This document shows, in pieces, positions 19,527 through 28,691 of a stretch of DNA of 64,000 nucleotides. The DNA is from Rahnella victoriana (lineage in GTDB: Bacteria > Pseudomonadota > Gammaproteobacteria > Enterobacterales > Enterobacteriaceae). Every line of letters starts with the position of its first letter. Position 1 is the stretch's first letter. A model generated the notes under the pieces. That model ran no database searches. It worked only from the letters and a program-made list of their open reading frames with translations, and had not been told where the DNA came from. Position numbers and translations under genes: made by a program. The DNA lies in NCBI RefSeq assembly GCF_004330295.1, contig NZ_SJOJ01000010.1, positions 62,001 to 126,000 of the forward strand, given 5' to 3'.

Positions 19527-19997
19527 ATGATTAAGCGTTTACTCGTCGTCGCACTGGCCGGCGTTTCCCTTGCTGGCTGCGTCAGCGATAACTCTCTGTC
19601 TGGCGATGTGTACTCCGCCTCTCAGGCGAAACAAATTCAGCAGGTTACCTACGGTACTATCGTCTCTACCCGTGCCGTACAAATCCAGGGCGGTGACGAT
19701 GCCAATATCGTCGGGGCACTGGGTGGCGCCGTCTTAGGTGGCTTCCTCGGTAACACCGTCGGTGGCGGTACGGGTCGTAGTCTGGCGACGGCTGCCGGTG
19801 CTGTGGCGGGGGGCGTTGCAGGTCAGGGCGTACAAAGCACACTTAACCGTTCTAACGGTGTAGAGCTGCAAATCCGTCGTGATGACGGCACAACCATTCA
19901 GGTGGTTCAGAAAGCCGGCCCGACCAAATTCAGCGTCGGCCAGCGTGTCAGCATGGCGAGCAGCGGCAGCACCATTACCGTTTCTCCGGGCGCCTGA
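19527..19997 (+). CDS. slyB: SlyB, outer-membrane lipoprotein
   Basis: 156-residue outer-membrane lipoprotein of the PhoPQ regulon that helps preserve outer-membrane protein complexes under envelope stress. The signal peptide MIKRLLVVALAGVSLAGC carries the lipobox SLAGC with Cys18 lipidated. The mature protein has a glycine-zipper region (GALGGAVLGGFLGNTVGGGTG, roughly residues 72-95) and a C-terminal beta domain (ELQIRRDDGTTIQVVQ). The true start is the ATG at 19527 behind AAGGAG; the 34 codons of open frame before it are not coding. E. coli SlyB has 155 residues. It is convergent with slyA. Confidence 0.95.
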   Translation: MIKRLLVVALAGVSLAGCVSDNSLSGDVYSASQAKQIQQVTYGTIVSTRAVQIQGGDDANIVGALGGAVLGGFLGNTVGGGTGRSLATAAGAVAGGVAGQGVQSTLNRSNGVELQIRRDDGTTIQVVQKAGPTKFSVGQRVSMASSGSTITVSPGA

Positions 19998-20017
19998 TTT
20001 CCCTTGCCCTGAAGCAA

Positions 20018-20047
20018 AAAACCGAAGCCAATGGCTTCGGTTTTTTT
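20018..20047 (+). terminator. Terminator of slyB
   Basis: CCGAAGCC, three-base loop, GGCTTCGG, then seven T; flanking A-run also fits minus-strand use for slyA. Confidence 0.9.
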
Positions 20048-20110
20048 ATGGGTCGAACTTAACCGGCAGATCAAAAGCAACGCTGTGTGACGGACTAAAA
20101 GAGGTGATTC

Positions 20111-20545
20111 TTATGATTTGCTTTGCAGGGAAGCAATATTTTTTTCCAGCCGGGACAACATCCCGCCCAGTTGTTCAATTTCAGCAGAAGACATGCCGGA
20201 CAAAATCTCTTTGCGCGTGGAATCAATCACTGACTCCATCTCATTGATGATTGGCGCGGCTTCTTCTGTCAGCTTGATGCGCTTAGCACGGCGATCGCTC
20301 GCACATGTCTGACGGGTGATCAGCTTCTTTTCTTCCAGCTGATCCAGGGTACGAACCAGAGACGGTTGCTCAATCCCGATGGCTTTCGCCAGCTGAATTT
20401 GCGACTGTTCCGGTGGTAACATATTGATATTATGTAAAGTTACCCAATGTGTTTGCGTGAGTTCCAACGGTTTTAACCGATCGTCAATCAACGCACGCCA
20501 GGCACGAACTAATCGTGCTAGATCTGACCCCAGATTCGATTCCAA
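20111..20545 (-). CDS. slyA: SlyA, MarR-family transcriptional regulator
   Basis: 144-residue winged-helix regulator, the same length as E. coli and Salmonella SlyA. It often counteracts H-NS silencing and controls envelope and virulence genes. The N-terminal [20 protein letters not shown], the recognition helix region [16 protein letters not shown] and the wing around [16 protein letters not shown] are almost identical to SlyA. The start codon is TTG at 20545, with a very strong AAGGAGGGG upstream; a TTG start is also used in the enteric homologues. A SlyA-type operator lies 18-29 bases upstream, so autoregulation is likely. Convergent with slyB and divergent from ydhI. Confidence 0.96.
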   Translation of the reverse strand: MESNLGSDLARLVRAWRALIDDRLKPLELTQTHWVTLHNINMLPPEQSQIQLAKAIGIEQPSLVRTLDQLEEKKLITRQTCASDRRAKRIKLTEEAAPIINEMESVIDSTRKEILSGMSSAEIEQLGGMLSRLEKNIASLQSKS

Positions 20546-20562
20546 TTATCCCCTCCTTATAA

Positions 20563-20574
20563 TTAGCATGCTAA
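20563..20574. promoter_or_regulatory. SlyA operator upstream of slyA
   Basis: TTAGCATGCTAA is a perfect 12-bp palindrome and differs from the SlyA consensus TTAGCAAGCTAA at one position. It sits between the slyA start and ydhI, placing it to repress slyA and possibly to control the divergent ydhIJK operon. Confidence 0.7.
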
Positions 20575-20727
20575 GATAACTCCCCAGAGTTTAGCTTAGT
20601 TTTAGGAACTTTAATCGAGAAATTACAATTCTATATATAATGGTAGGTACTATTGCATCCGGAAGCGGCGTCTCTGCTTCCAAAGGTAAACTTGTTTATA
20701 ACACAATCACCGGCAGAGATTAATATT

Positions 20728-20964
20728 GTGAATGCGCAAATGTTTCACTCAGGCTTCCCGCTACCGGATCTGGTCCTGGGTGCCTCACTTTATTTCCCCC
20801 CGATGTTCAAAGCATTTTTACTGGGGTTAGTATTCTGGCTGCTGATACACCGGGTGCTGCGTGACTGGATTTATTCCGGTGAAGTCTGGCATCCCACCCT
20901 GATGGATTTATCTCTTTTTGTGATCTCTATTTGTGCCGCCCTGATGCTTATGGTGAACCTCTGA
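20728..20964 (+). CDS. ydhI: YdhI, DUF1656 inner-membrane protein
   Basis: 78-residue small membrane protein of the DUF1656 family found in front of aromatic-acid or drug efflux systems. Hydrophobic helices lie at about 28-45 ([15 protein letters not shown]) and 58-77 ([16 protein letters not shown]), and [15 protein letters not shown] is characteristic. I use the GTG at 20728, which gives 78 residues, equal to E. coli YdhI. Upstream in-frame codons do not look coding, and ATG 20740 is an alternative. ydhJ starts two bases after the stop, so ydhIJK form one operon. Confidence 0.88.
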   Translation: MNAQMFHSGFPLPDLVLGASLYFPPMFKAFLLGLVFWLLIHRVLRDWIYSGEVWHPTLMDLSLFVISICAALMLMVNL

Positions 20965-20966
20965 AA

Positions 20967-21824
20967 ATGAAATTTAAGACACTCAAATATTTCTCCACGG
21001 TGCTGGTTTTCGCGGTCGCAATATGCGCAGGTTGGTGGATGTGGAATTATTATATGCAGTCTCCCTGGACCCGCGACGGGAAAGTACGGGCCGAGATTGT
21101 CGATATCACGCCGGAAGTGTCCGGGCGAATTATTGATATCCATATCCATGATAATCAGTTTGTTAAACGCGGTGACGCCCTGTTTAGCCTCGATCCGGTG
21201 CCGTTTAAAATTGCCGTTGATAATGCCGATGCGGCAGTGGCAAAAGCGGCGGCTGATTTAGCGAAGGCCAATCATGAGGCGCAGCGCCGCAGAGGACTGG
21301 GCACCAACGTTATTTCCGCTGAATCTCTGGATGAATCGAATATCAATGCCAAATCGATGCAGGCGGCCTATCAGGCTGCGCAGGCGTCATTAGAACAAGC
21401 TAAATGGAATCTGAGTAAAACCAATATTGTGGCCCCTGCTGATGGTTATATCACCAATTTACAAACCCGCCGGGGTAACTATGCCACCACCGGCACACCG
21501 CTGGTCGGGCTGGTAGATATTCATTCGTTTTACGTGCTCGGCTATTTCGAAGAAACCAAACTTAAGAATATTCGTGAAGGCAGTCAGGCAGAGATCACGT
21601 TATTTAATGGCAATATTCCTTTGCAGGGTCGGGTAGAAAGTATTGGCCGCGCCATTTATGACCAGAGTCTCGACACGCCGGAAGATTTACTGATGAACGT
21701 GAAACCGAATGTCCCGTGGGTCAGGCTGGCGCAACGCGTGCCGGTGCGTATCAAACTGGAAAATGTGCCGGAACATGTGGTTCTGGTGGCCGGTACCACC
21801 TGCACCATTTCGATTCGCCATTAA
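20967..21824 (+). CDS. ydhJ: YdhJ, HlyD/EmrA-type membrane-fusion protein
   Basis: 285-residue periplasmic adaptor of the membrane-fusion family. One N-terminal anchor helix (about 6-27, STVLVFAVAICAGWWMWNYY) is followed by the biotinyl-lipoyl-like hairpin halves RAEIVDITPEVSGRIIDIHI and NIVAPADGYITNLQTRRGNY, which flank a helical coil (about 80-150). The ATG at 20967 gives an N-terminus like E. coli YdhJ. It is the middle gene of ydhIJK and works with YdhK, by analogy with the AaeAB p-hydroxybenzoic acid efflux system. The substrate is unknown. Confidence 0.92.
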   Translation: MKFKTLKYFSTVLVFAVAICAGWWMWNYYMQSPWTRDGKVRAEIVDITPEVSGRIIDIHIHDNQFVKRGDALFSLDPVPFKIAVDNADAAVAKAAADLAKANHEAQRRRGLGTNVISAESLDESNINAKSMQAAYQAAQASLEQAKWNLSKTNIVAPADGYITNLQTRRGNYATTGTPLVGLVDIHSFYVLGYFEETKLKNIREGSQAEITLFNGNIPLQGRVESIGRAIYDQSLDTPEDLLMNVKPNVPWVRLAQRVPVRIKLENVPEHVVLVAGTTCTISIRH

Positions 21825-21833
21825 GGCTGCCCG

Positions 21834-23885
21834 GTGAACCTTTCCTGGCTCGAATGGAAAAATACCCCGTGGGGAAAAGCCACCGGCGGGCAATGGCGTT
21901 ATGCCCTGCGCAATTCCATCGCGATGATTCTGGCGCTGTATATCGCGTTTGAATTCCAGATGGATGAGCCTTACTGGGCACTGACGTCAGCGGCCGTCGT
22001 GAGTTTCCCGACGGTCGGCGGCGTGATCAGCAAGAGCATTGGACGTATCATCGGCAGCCTGCTGGGCGCAATGGGCGCGGTGTTTATCGCCGGACATTGC
22101 CTCAATGAACCGTGGCTGTTTACCTTTGCCATTGCCGCGTGGCTGGGTCTTTGCACCTATATCTCGAACCATTATCAGAATAACGTCTCCTACGCCTTTG
22201 CGCTGGCGGGTTATACCGCGGCGATCATCGCGTTCTCGACGGTCGATGTGACCGATCCGACGCAGATATTTGATATTGCCCAGGCCCGCGTCGGTGAAGT
22301 CATTACCGGTATTTTATGCGGCGGTTTTATGATGATGGTGCTGCCCAGCACCTCCGACGGCGACGCCCTGCTCACCTCGCTGCGCAAGATGCACACGCAG
22401 TTGCTGGAACACGCCCAACTACTGTGGCGCACTGAAATTTCCGATCAAATCAGAACCTCGCACGAAGGGCTGATCGGCCAGATTCTGACCATGAACCTGC
22501 TGCGCATTCAGGCGTTCTGGAGCCACTACCGGCTGCGGCGTCAGAACAACGTGCTGAATTATCTGCTGCATCAGCAATTACGCATGACCAGTTATATTTC
22601 CAGCCTGCGTCGTATGCTGCTCAACTGGCCACACCCGCCGGAGAATTTACCGGAGGTGCTGGCGGTACTGCTCGACGAACTGCGCAGGCCCGATACCGAT
22701 AAATATAAGCTGTCGAAAATTCTGCAACACATCCGGCCGCAAGACACCTCGGATTTCCGCCATCAGGCATTCTGGCTGCGTTTACGCGATTTCTGCTGGC
22801 TGTACCTGCGCAGTGAACGCTGGTTACGCCGGGTAGAAAATGCCAATGCGGCGGAAGCTGAGAACATCCAGCCGCCGAAAATCAGCCATCTGGCGCAACA
22901 TACCGACACGGTGGAAGCCGCCTATAACGGCCTGCGGACTTTCCTGTGCATCGTGATCGGCTGCGCGTTCTGGATGACCACGCAATGGGATTCCGGCGCC
23001 GGTGCGGTGGCACTCACCGCCGTCAGCTGCGTGCTGTATTCTTCAACCACCTCACCGATCAGCAGTGTCACCCTGCTGATCAAATCGCTGGGCTTATTGT
23101 TTGCCGGTTGCTTCCTGCTCAAATTCGGATTGATGATCCAGCTCGACAGCTTCTGGGTTTTCTGTGCCTTCTTCCTGCCGATGTTAGTCACCATGCAGAT
23201 GATGAAACTGCAATACAAACGTTATGCCGGTTTATGGGGTCAACTGATTGTTTTTATGGGATCATTTCTGGCCGTTACCAATCCCCCGGACTATGACTAT
23301 CAGGCTTTTATGAATGACGGCGTGGCAAAAATTGCCGGTGTGATGCTGGCAGGGATTGCCTTTCAGGTATTAAGGCCAAGTTCTGATAAACGTAAAAGCC
23401 GCCGCATTATCCGCGCCCTGCGCCGTGATTTTATGGATCAGCTGAGCCGCAAACCGTCGCTGAGCCATTTCCAGTTTGAGTCGCTGATTTATCACCGGAT
23501 GAATCAGCTCAATCAGAGTAAGGATCAGATCTCGCGTACCTGGTTGTTGCGCTGGGGTGTGGTGCTGCTCAATTGCAGCCACATCGTCTGGCAATTACGT
23601 GAATGGGAAACCCGCTCTGACCCGCTTTCTGCGGTGCGTGACGTCTGTATTCATTGCCTGAAAGGCGTGATGACGGAGCGCGGCGTCAGCCATGAAAATC
23701 TGGACGCCACGCTGATCGAACTGTTGCGGATGAGCAATTCACTGGCTCATCATCCTGAACCGGCGGCGCGTGAACTGGCCGGTGTGATCTGGCGTTTATA
23801 CTGCTCGCTTTCTCAGTTGCAGCAGGCCATCTCAACAGACGATGGCCCGGCGGGTCCGGTGGTCAGCACCACGAAACCCGCGTAA
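21834..23885 (+). CDS. ydhK: YdhK, FUSC-family efflux transporter
   Basis: 683-residue inner-membrane protein of the AaeB/FUSC aromatic-acid exporter family; E. coli YdhK has 670. Two blocks of membrane helices (about 20-170 and 360-510) each precede a cytosolic helical domain. [25 protein letters not shown] near the N-terminus is the family's conserved stretch (landmarks: [17 protein letters not shown]). The start is GTG at 21834, nine bases after the ydhJ stop. The 3' end stops four bases before the convergent ydhF ends, with no room for a conventional terminator between them. Confidence 0.93.
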   Translation: MNLSWLEWKNTPWGKATGGQWRYALRNSIAMILALYIAFEFQMDEPYWALTSAAVVSFPTVGGVISKSIGRIIGSLLGAMGAVFIAGHCLNEPWLFTFAIAAWLGLCTYISNHYQNNVSYAFALAGYTAAIIAFSTVDVTDPTQIFDIAQARVGEVITGILCGGFMMMVLPSTSDGDALLTSLRKMHTQLLEHAQLLWRTEISDQIRTSHEGLIGQILTMNLLRIQAFWSHYRLRRQNNVLNYLLHQQLRMTSYISSLRRMLLNWPHPPENLPEVLAVLLDELRRPDTDKYKLSKILQHIRPQDTSDFRHQAFWLRLRDFCWLYLRSERWLRRVENANAAEAENIQPPKISHLAQHTDTVEAAYNGLRTFLCIVIGCAFWMTTQWDSGAGAVALTAVSCVLYSSTTSPISSVTLLIKSLGLLFAGCFLLKFGLMIQLDSFWVFCAFFLPMLVTMQMMKLQYKRYAGLWGQLIVFMGSFLAVTNPPDYDYQAFMNDGVAKIAGVMLAGIAFQVLRPSSDKRKSRRIIRALRRDFMDQLSRKPSLSHFQFESLIYHRMNQLNQSKDQISRTWLLRWGVVLLNCSHIVWQLREWETRSDPLSAVRDVCIHCLKGVMTERGVSHENLDATLIELLRMSNSLAHHPEPAARELAGVIWRLYCSLSQLQQAISTDDGPAGPVVSTTKPA

Positions 23886-23889
23886 GACA

Positions 23890-24786
23890 TTACGGAACGT
23901 CGTAACCGATCGCCGCTTTACGGATGCGGAACCAGTGCTGGCGGGTCATATTCAGGGACAATGACTGCCAGGCGGATTGCACGCGCTCAATTTTGCCGGA
24001 ACCGATAATCGGCAACGGCTGCGATGGCAGACGCATCACCCAGGCGTAAACCACCTGCTCGATGGTGTCTGCGCCAATTTCCTGCGCAACGGCCTGAAGT
24101 TCATCGCGCAGTGGCTGGAACTCCGCCTCGCTGAACAGACGACCACCGCCCAGACAAGACCAGGCCATCGGTCTGATACGCAGTTGCTGGCAAAGATCCA
24201 GCGTGCCGTCCAGAATGGCGGGCTGATGGATTGGCGATATCTCCACCTGATTGGTCACCAGCGAAAAAGGCAGGCGCGACTGTAACAGGCTGAACTGCGC
24301 TGGCGTGAAGTTGGACACGCCGAAATGCTTCACTTTGCCGCTTTTATGTAACTGCGTGAACGCCTCTGCCACTTCATCGGCATCCATCAGCGGATCAGGA
24401 CGGTGGATCAGCAGAAGATCCAGATAATCCGTCTGCAGATTGCTCAGCGATTTCTCGGCACGCGCCACGATATAGTTTTTATCAGTAATGTAATGCCCGA
24501 TTTTATTGTCCGGATCCGCTTTGGTTGCGATGCCACATTTGCTGACCAGTTGCATTTTCTCGCGCAACGCCGGTTTAAGACGTAATGCCTCACCAAACGC
24601 CGCCTCGCACTGATAATCGCCATAGATATCGGCATGGTCAGCCGTGGTGATACCCAGCTCAATGTGCTGTTCCATAAACGCCAGCACCTGTTGCGGCGTC
24701 ATATTCCATTCCATCAGGCGCCAGTAACCGCAAATCAGTTTTGAGAAATTCGGGCCTTGCGGAGAAATCGTGGTACGAGCTTCCAT
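23890..24786 (-). CDS. ydhF: YdhF, aldo/keto reductase family oxidoreductase
   Basis: 298-residue NADPH-dependent aldo/keto reductase with a TIM-barrel fold, the same length as E. coli YdhF. The family features are Asp and Tyr in TADHADIYGDYQCE (catalytic Asp and Tyr), the Lys in LVSKCGI, and the His in LLLIHRPDPLMD. The cofactor-binding end carries IIGSGKIERVQSA. The physiological substrate is not known. It is followed on the same strand, 106 bases further upstream, by ydhL, and is convergent with ydhK. Confidence 0.93.
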   Translation of the reverse strand: MEARTTISPQGPNFSKLICGYWRLMEWNMTPQQVLAFMEQHIELGITTADHADIYGDYQCEAAFGEALRLKPALREKMQLVSKCGIATKADPDNKIGHYITDKNYIVARAEKSLSNLQTDYLDLLLIHRPDPLMDADEVAEAFTQLHKSGKVKHFGVSNFTPAQFSLLQSRLPFSLVTNQVEISPIHQPAILDGTLDLCQQLRIRPMAWSCLGGGRLFSEAEFQPLRDELQAVAQEIGADTIEQVVYAWVMRLPSQPLPIIGSGKIERVQSAWQSLSLNMTRQHWFRIRKAAIGYDVP

Positions 24787-24892
24787 TTTGATTCCTTTAT
24801 ATTTTTCGTAAATTCATCCGACAGAATACACAACCGGATGAACGCTGTATTGATGCCGGCGGGGGAAATACAAAGAAGTGAGAGGTACGCAC

Positions 24893-25132
24893 TCAAAACA
24901 GTTCCGGTTGCTCCGGCAGAGGCTCATCCGGTTGTTTTCCGGCCCGCTGCTGACGCAGTAAACGCTGCTGGCATAAGCGCAGGACATGGCGTTTTTCCGC
25001 GTCGTTCATTTTCATCCAGCCGAAACGTTCCTCGCGGCTGCGCAGGCAACCACGGCAATAACCGCGCTCGTCAGCCTGACAAATGCCACGGCACGGACTG
25101 GGGATTTCAAAAAACTCAAGTTGCTGGGCCAC
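24893..25132 (-). CDS. ydhL: YdhL, DUF1289 small protein
   Basis: 79-residue protein of the DUF1289 family. Four cysteines in SPCRGICQADERGYCRGCLRS form a likely metal-binding cluster (C-x3-C and C-x2-C). A helical segment WMKMNDAEKRHVLRLC follows, then a polar tail. Length equals E. coli YdhL. Function unknown; fumarase D-like or Fe-S roles have been suggested for related short proteins, but I see no direct support. In E. coli nemR lies next to it; here nemA follows directly in the opposite orientation. Confidence 0.9.
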   Translation of the reverse strand: MAQQLEFFEIPSPCRGICQADERGYCRGCLRSREERFGWMKMNDAEKRHVLRLCQQRLLRQQRAGKQPDEPLPEQPELF

Positions 25133-25332
25133 ACGCCCTCCGCCAATAACGGTGAACTTTCATTCAAGACGTTTTCCGGCTATCCCGCAAGGTGATTTGT
25201 GAAAAGGCACTGTGCGCGTAGTCACCGGGGCTGTTGATACGGTAAAAAGGGGGCATAACGACCTGATCGCATCACCGGAAACCTTTTTATTAACCGTATG
25301 CGGATCAATCCATTAACTTCGGAGTGACTGAA

Positions 25333-26424
25333 ATGAGTAAGCTTTTCACGCCAATCGTTGTTGGCAAAAACACCCTGCCTAACCGCGTTTTTATGGCGCC
25401 GCTGACCCGTCTGCGCAGCATCGAACCAGGTGATATCCCTACGCCGCTGATGGGGGAATACTATGCCCAGCGCCACAGTTCCGGGTTGATCATTACCGAA
25501 GCCACACAGGTGTCCTTCCAGGCGAAAGGTTACGCCGGTGCGCCTGGCCTGCATACGCCTGAGCAAGTCGCGGCATGGAAAAAAATCGTCGCCGGTGTGC
25601 ATCAGAAAGACGGTCGCATTGCCGTTCAGCTGTGGCACACCGGTCGCATTTCGCACAACAGCGTACAGCCGGACAACCAGACGCCGGTTGCGCCCTCGGC
25701 TGTGAATCCGAATACCCGTACCAGCCTGCGCGACGAACAGGGCCACGCCATTCGTGTCGATTGTCCGACGCCACGCGCGCTGGAACTGAGCGAAATTCCG
25801 GGCATCGTGAATGATTTCCGTCACGCGGCTGCCTGCTCCGCCGAAGCCGGTTTCGATTACATCGAACTGCATGCCGCGCACGGTTACCTGCTGCACCAGT
25901 TTATGTCTCCGGCCTCTAACCTGCGCGAAGATCAGTACGGCGGCAGCATTGAAAACCGTACCCGCCTGACGCTGGAAGTGGTGGATGCCGCCATTGACGC
26001 CATCGGCGCAGACCGTGTGGGGATCCGTATTTCTCCGATGGGGCCATTCAACGGGCTGGACAACGGCGAAGACCAGGAACAGGCGGCGATTTATCTGCTC
26101 GACGAACTGAACAAACGCAAACTGGCCTATCTGCACATTTCAGAACCAGACTGGGCAGGCGGCAAACCTTATACCGCAGAATTCCGTGCGGTGATCCGTG
26201 CGCATTATCAGGGCGTGATTGTCGGCGCAGGCGCTTACACCGCCGAAAAAGGCGAAGAGCTGATCGAAAAAGGTTACATCGATGCCGTGGCCTTTGGCCG
26301 CAGTTATATCGCCAACCCGGATCTGGTTGAACGCCTGAAATCCCATGCGCCGCTTAACGAGCCGAAACCGGAAACCTTCTACGGCGGCGGTGCTCAGGGC
26401 TACACAGACTATCCGACACTGTAA
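25333..26424 (+). CDS. nemA: NemA, N-ethylmaleimide reductase (old yellow enzyme)
   Basis: 363-residue FMN-dependent flavoenzyme of the old yellow enzyme family that reduces activated alkenes, maleimides and nitro compounds using NADPH. The FMN/active-site part contains [16 protein letters not shown] and [13 protein letters not shown], with the ligand-binding His and Asn/His pair. The C-terminal [13 protein letters not shown] binds the FMN phosphate. The ATG at 25333 has GGAG eight bases upstream. In E. coli nemA is in an operon behind its repressor gene nemR; here the 200 bases upstream contain no nemR, so regulation must differ. gloA follows in the usual place. Confidence 0.94.
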   Translation: MSKLFTPIVVGKNTLPNRVFMAPLTRLRSIEPGDIPTPLMGEYYAQRHSSGLIITEATQVSFQAKGYAGAPGLHTPEQVAAWKKIVAGVHQKDGRIAVQLWHTGRISHNSVQPDNQTPVAPSAVNPNTRTSLRDEQGHAIRVDCPTPRALELSEIPGIVNDFRHAAACSAEAGFDYIELHAAHGYLLHQFMSPASNLREDQYGGSIENRTRLTLEVVDAAIDAIGADRVGIRISPMGPFNGLDNGEDQEQAAIYLLDELNKRKLAYLHISEPDWAGGKPYTAEFRAVIRAHYQGVIVGAGAYTAEKGEELIEKGYIDAVAFGRSYIANPDLVERLKSHAPLNEPKPETFYGGGAQGYTDYPTL

Positions 26425-26449
26425 TCAATAAAAATTAATGCACCCTTGT

Positions 26450-26488
26450 TTGCAGCAGCTGAGTACCCTCCGGCTGCTGCTTTTTTTG
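26450..26488 (+). terminator. Terminator of nemA
   Basis: GCAGCAGC and GCTGCTGC pair across a 13-base loop and are followed by seven T. This separates nemA from gloA. Confidence 0.9.
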
Positions 26489-26587
26489 GTCAGTCATTCA
26501 ACAACCGGTTGGCGTAATACAGACAAAACGGCAGCTATCGGTTAGGCTTGACCCGATAATTCTCATCCTGCAAATAAAGAGGAACCT

Positions 26588-26995
26588 ATGCGTTTACTCC
26601 ATACCATGCTTCGTGTTGGCGATCTGCAACGCGCTATCAGTTTCTATACCGATGTGTTAGGCATGCGCCTGCTGCGCACCAGCGAGAACACCGAATATAA
26701 ATATTCCCTGGCCTTTGTCGGCTATACCGAAGAAAGCGAAGGCGCGGTGATCGAACTGACCTATAACTGGGGCGTCGACAGCTACGATATCGGCACCGCT
26801 TACGGTCATATCGCGCTCGGCGTGGATAACGTGGCACAAACGTGTGACGACATCCGCAATGCAGGTGGCAAAGTCACCCGCGAAGCCGGCCCGGTGAAAG
26901 GCGGCTCGACCATTATTGCGTTTGTTGAAGATCCGGACGGTTACAAAATCGAACTGATTGAATCCAAACATGCCGGTCAGGGTCTGGGCAATTAA
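26588..26995 (+). CDS. gloA: GloA, glyoxalase I (lactoylglutathione lyase)
   Basis: 135-residue metalloenzyme that converts the methylglyoxal-glutathione hemithioacetal to S-lactoylglutathione. The four metal ligands of the Ni-type bacterial enzyme are visible: His5 (MRLLHTM), Glu56 (VIELTYN), His74 (YGHIALG) and Glu122 (YKIELIE). Length matches E. coli GloA. AGAGGAA upstream supports the ATG at 26588. A strong terminator follows nemA and another follows gloA, so it appears monocistronic here. Confidence 0.97.
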   Translation: MRLLHTMLRVGDLQRAISFYTDVLGMRLLRTSENTEYKYSLAFVGYTEESEGAVIELTYNWGVDSYDIGTAYGHIALGVDNVAQTCDDIRNAGGKVTREAGPVKGGSTIIAFVEDPDGYKIELIESKHAGQGLGN

Positions 26996-27013
26996 TTCAC
27001 CCTGAATGCTGCA

Positions 27014-27038
27014 AGGGGCGCTACCGCGCCCTTTTTTA
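27014..27038 (+). terminator. Terminator of gloA
   Basis: GGGCGC, four-base loop, GCGCCC, then six T. Confidence 0.9.
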
Positions 27039-27120
27039 TTGCCCGATTTTTGCCACACCCCTGCAAGCGGCGGCAAAATTTGTCATAATGCGCGCTGAAT
27101 TCGATGAAGATAAGAAACTA

Positions 27121-27798
27121 ATGGCCGAGAATAGTGACATTAACGCCCTGAGAGGCCGTTTCCGTGGTTTTTATCCGGTGGTTATTGATGTAGAAACTGC
27201 CGGATTTAATGCCCAAACCGATGCGTTGCTGGAAATAGCGGCGATCACCCTGAAGATGGATGAGGACGGCTGGCTGCAAAGCGATGAGACCGTACATTTC
27301 CATGTTGAACCTTTCGAGGGGTCAATTCTGGTGCCGGAAGCACTGGCATTCAATGGTATCGATCCGACGAACCCGCTGCGCGGGGCAGTCAGCGAATATG
27401 ACGCCCTGCACGAGATTTTCAAAGTCATCCGTAAGGGCATGAAAGAGCAAAACTGCAACCGTGCCATTATCGTGGCGCATAATGCCAATTTCGATCACAG
27501 TTTCCTGATGGCAGCAGCGGAACGTGCCGGGCTGAAACGCAATCCGTTCCACCCTTTCGCGACATTCGATACCGCCGCCTTGAGCGGTCTGGTGCTGGGG
27601 CAAACGGTTCTGGCGAAAGCCTGTATCAGCGCGGGAATGGTGTTTGACAGCAGTCAGGCGCATTCCGCGTTATATGACACCGAACGCACCGCAGAACTGT
27701 TTTGTGAGCTGGTAAACCGCTGGAAACGCCTGGGCGGCTGGCCGCTGGCGATGACCGCAGACGAAGCCGAAACGGCACCGGAAGAAAATCAGCAATAG
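27121..27798 (+). CDS. rnt: Ribonuclease T
   Basis: 225-residue DEDDh 3'-5' exoribonuclease that trims tRNA and other stable RNA ends. The catalytic residues are in [10 protein letters not shown] (Asp, Glu), [10 protein letters not shown] (Asp) and [14 protein letters not shown] (His and Asp). The C-terminal tail ([13 protein letters not shown]) is ten residues longer than in E. coli. The ATG at 27121 is used because AENSDINAL aligns with the known N-terminus; eleven upstream codons are not conserved. In E. coli the helicase gene lhr follows; here a terminator and grxD follow directly. Confidence 0.96.
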   Translation: MAENSDINALRGRFRGFYPVVIDVETAGFNAQTDALLEIAAITLKMDEDGWLQSDETVHFHVEPFEGSILVPEALAFNGIDPTNPLRGAVSEYDALHEIFKVIRKGMKEQNCNRAIIVAHNANFDHSFLMAAAERAGLKRNPFHPFATFDTAALSGLVLGQTVLAKACISAGMVFDSSQAHSALYDTERTAELFCELVNRWKRLGGWPLAMTADEAETAPEENQQ

Positions 27799-27820
27799 CG
27801 GATTGAGTGCGGATAGCAGA

Positions 27821-27855
27821 CAAAAAAAGAGCGACATGATGTCGCTCTTTTTATT
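27821..27855. terminator. Bidirectional terminator between rnt and grxD
   Basis: AAAGAGCGACAT and ATGTCGCTCTTT pair around a single-base to three-base loop, with A- and T-runs on the two sides. It can serve both convergent genes. Confidence 0.9.
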
Positions 27856-27886
27856 CGCCAGCTACAAGACCGGCTCTTCTCAGACA

Positions 27887-28228
27887 TTACTCTTCAGAAG
27901 ATTTGTATTTCTCAGCCGTTTCTTTGATCAGCTGTTGCAGTTCGCCACGCTGGAACATCTCAACCACGATGTCACAACCGCCAACCAGTTCACCATCAAC
28001 CCACAACTGCGGGAAGGTTGGCCAGTTAGCAAACTTAGGCATCTCAGCGCGGATATCCGGGTTCTGCAGGATATCAACGTAAGCGAAACGTTCGCCACAA
28101 GCGGAAAGCGCCTGAACGGCCTGAGCGGAGAAACCGCAGCTTGGCAGTTTTGGAGAACCTTTCATGTACAGCAGAATCGGGTTTTCAGAAACTTGCTTCT
28201 GAATCTTTTCAATCGTTGGAGTGGTCAT
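27887..28228 (-). CDS. grxD: GrxD, monothiol glutaredoxin 4
   Basis: 113-residue monothiol glutaredoxin that carries and delivers [2Fe-2S] clusters, together with BolA-type partners. The CGFS active site is at residues 31-34, within KGSPKLPSCGFS. The glutathione-binding segments NWPTFPQLWVDGELVGGCDIV are conserved (landmarks WPTFPQLW and GGCDIV). The ATG at 28228 gives MTTPTIEKIQ, close to the E. coli start. Relevant neighbour in function is the suf operon at 42-47 kb. The 463 bases up to mepH hold no gene that I can support. Confidence 0.96.
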   Translation of the reverse strand: MTTPTIEKIQKQVSENPILLYMKGSPKLPSCGFSAQAVQALSACGERFAYVDILQNPDIRAEMPKFANWPTFPQLWVDGELVGGCDIVVEMFQRGELQQLIKETAEKYKSSEE

Positions 28229-28691
28229 TTCTTGCTTCCTCAAGCCGGTACAGGCTGTCACGGTCATTACTCTTCACGCGCAGCACACAAAGACGGTGCG
28301 CAAACACAATGCCTTCTATTGTAACGATGGCTGCCACCAGATAAAAACGCCATTTTTTGTGGGGTCTTTCTCAATACTGGCATTTTATTAAACAATTTTC
28401 GGCGCCTGGGTTCAGGTTCACATATTTAAAGATTCATCGAGAATAACATTTTTGGCGTTCAACGATAATGTCAGATTTGCAAAATCCCATTCTTTAACTC
28501 AAATATTAACCTGATGAAAAATGGTTATTTTATTGACTAAAAATGGCGGTTATTTCGACATAAAAAAAGCTATTAACTTTTTCTCACAATATGATCTAGA
28601 ATCGAGTCAATTCGTGCTTTTTTGTCGGGTTCTTTTAGGCAATACTCTGACAACCCTGATGTTTAACCCTACCACTCATGGTAACGAAGCT

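Noticed and set aside
20653..20727. Longer ydhI starting at the TTG at 20653
   Set aside because: The added 25 residues are not conserved in length with YdhI and have no ribosome site; GTG 20728 gives the family length.
25222..26136. 304-codon open frame antisense to nemA
   Set aside because: Shadow of the conserved nemA frame with no recognisable product.
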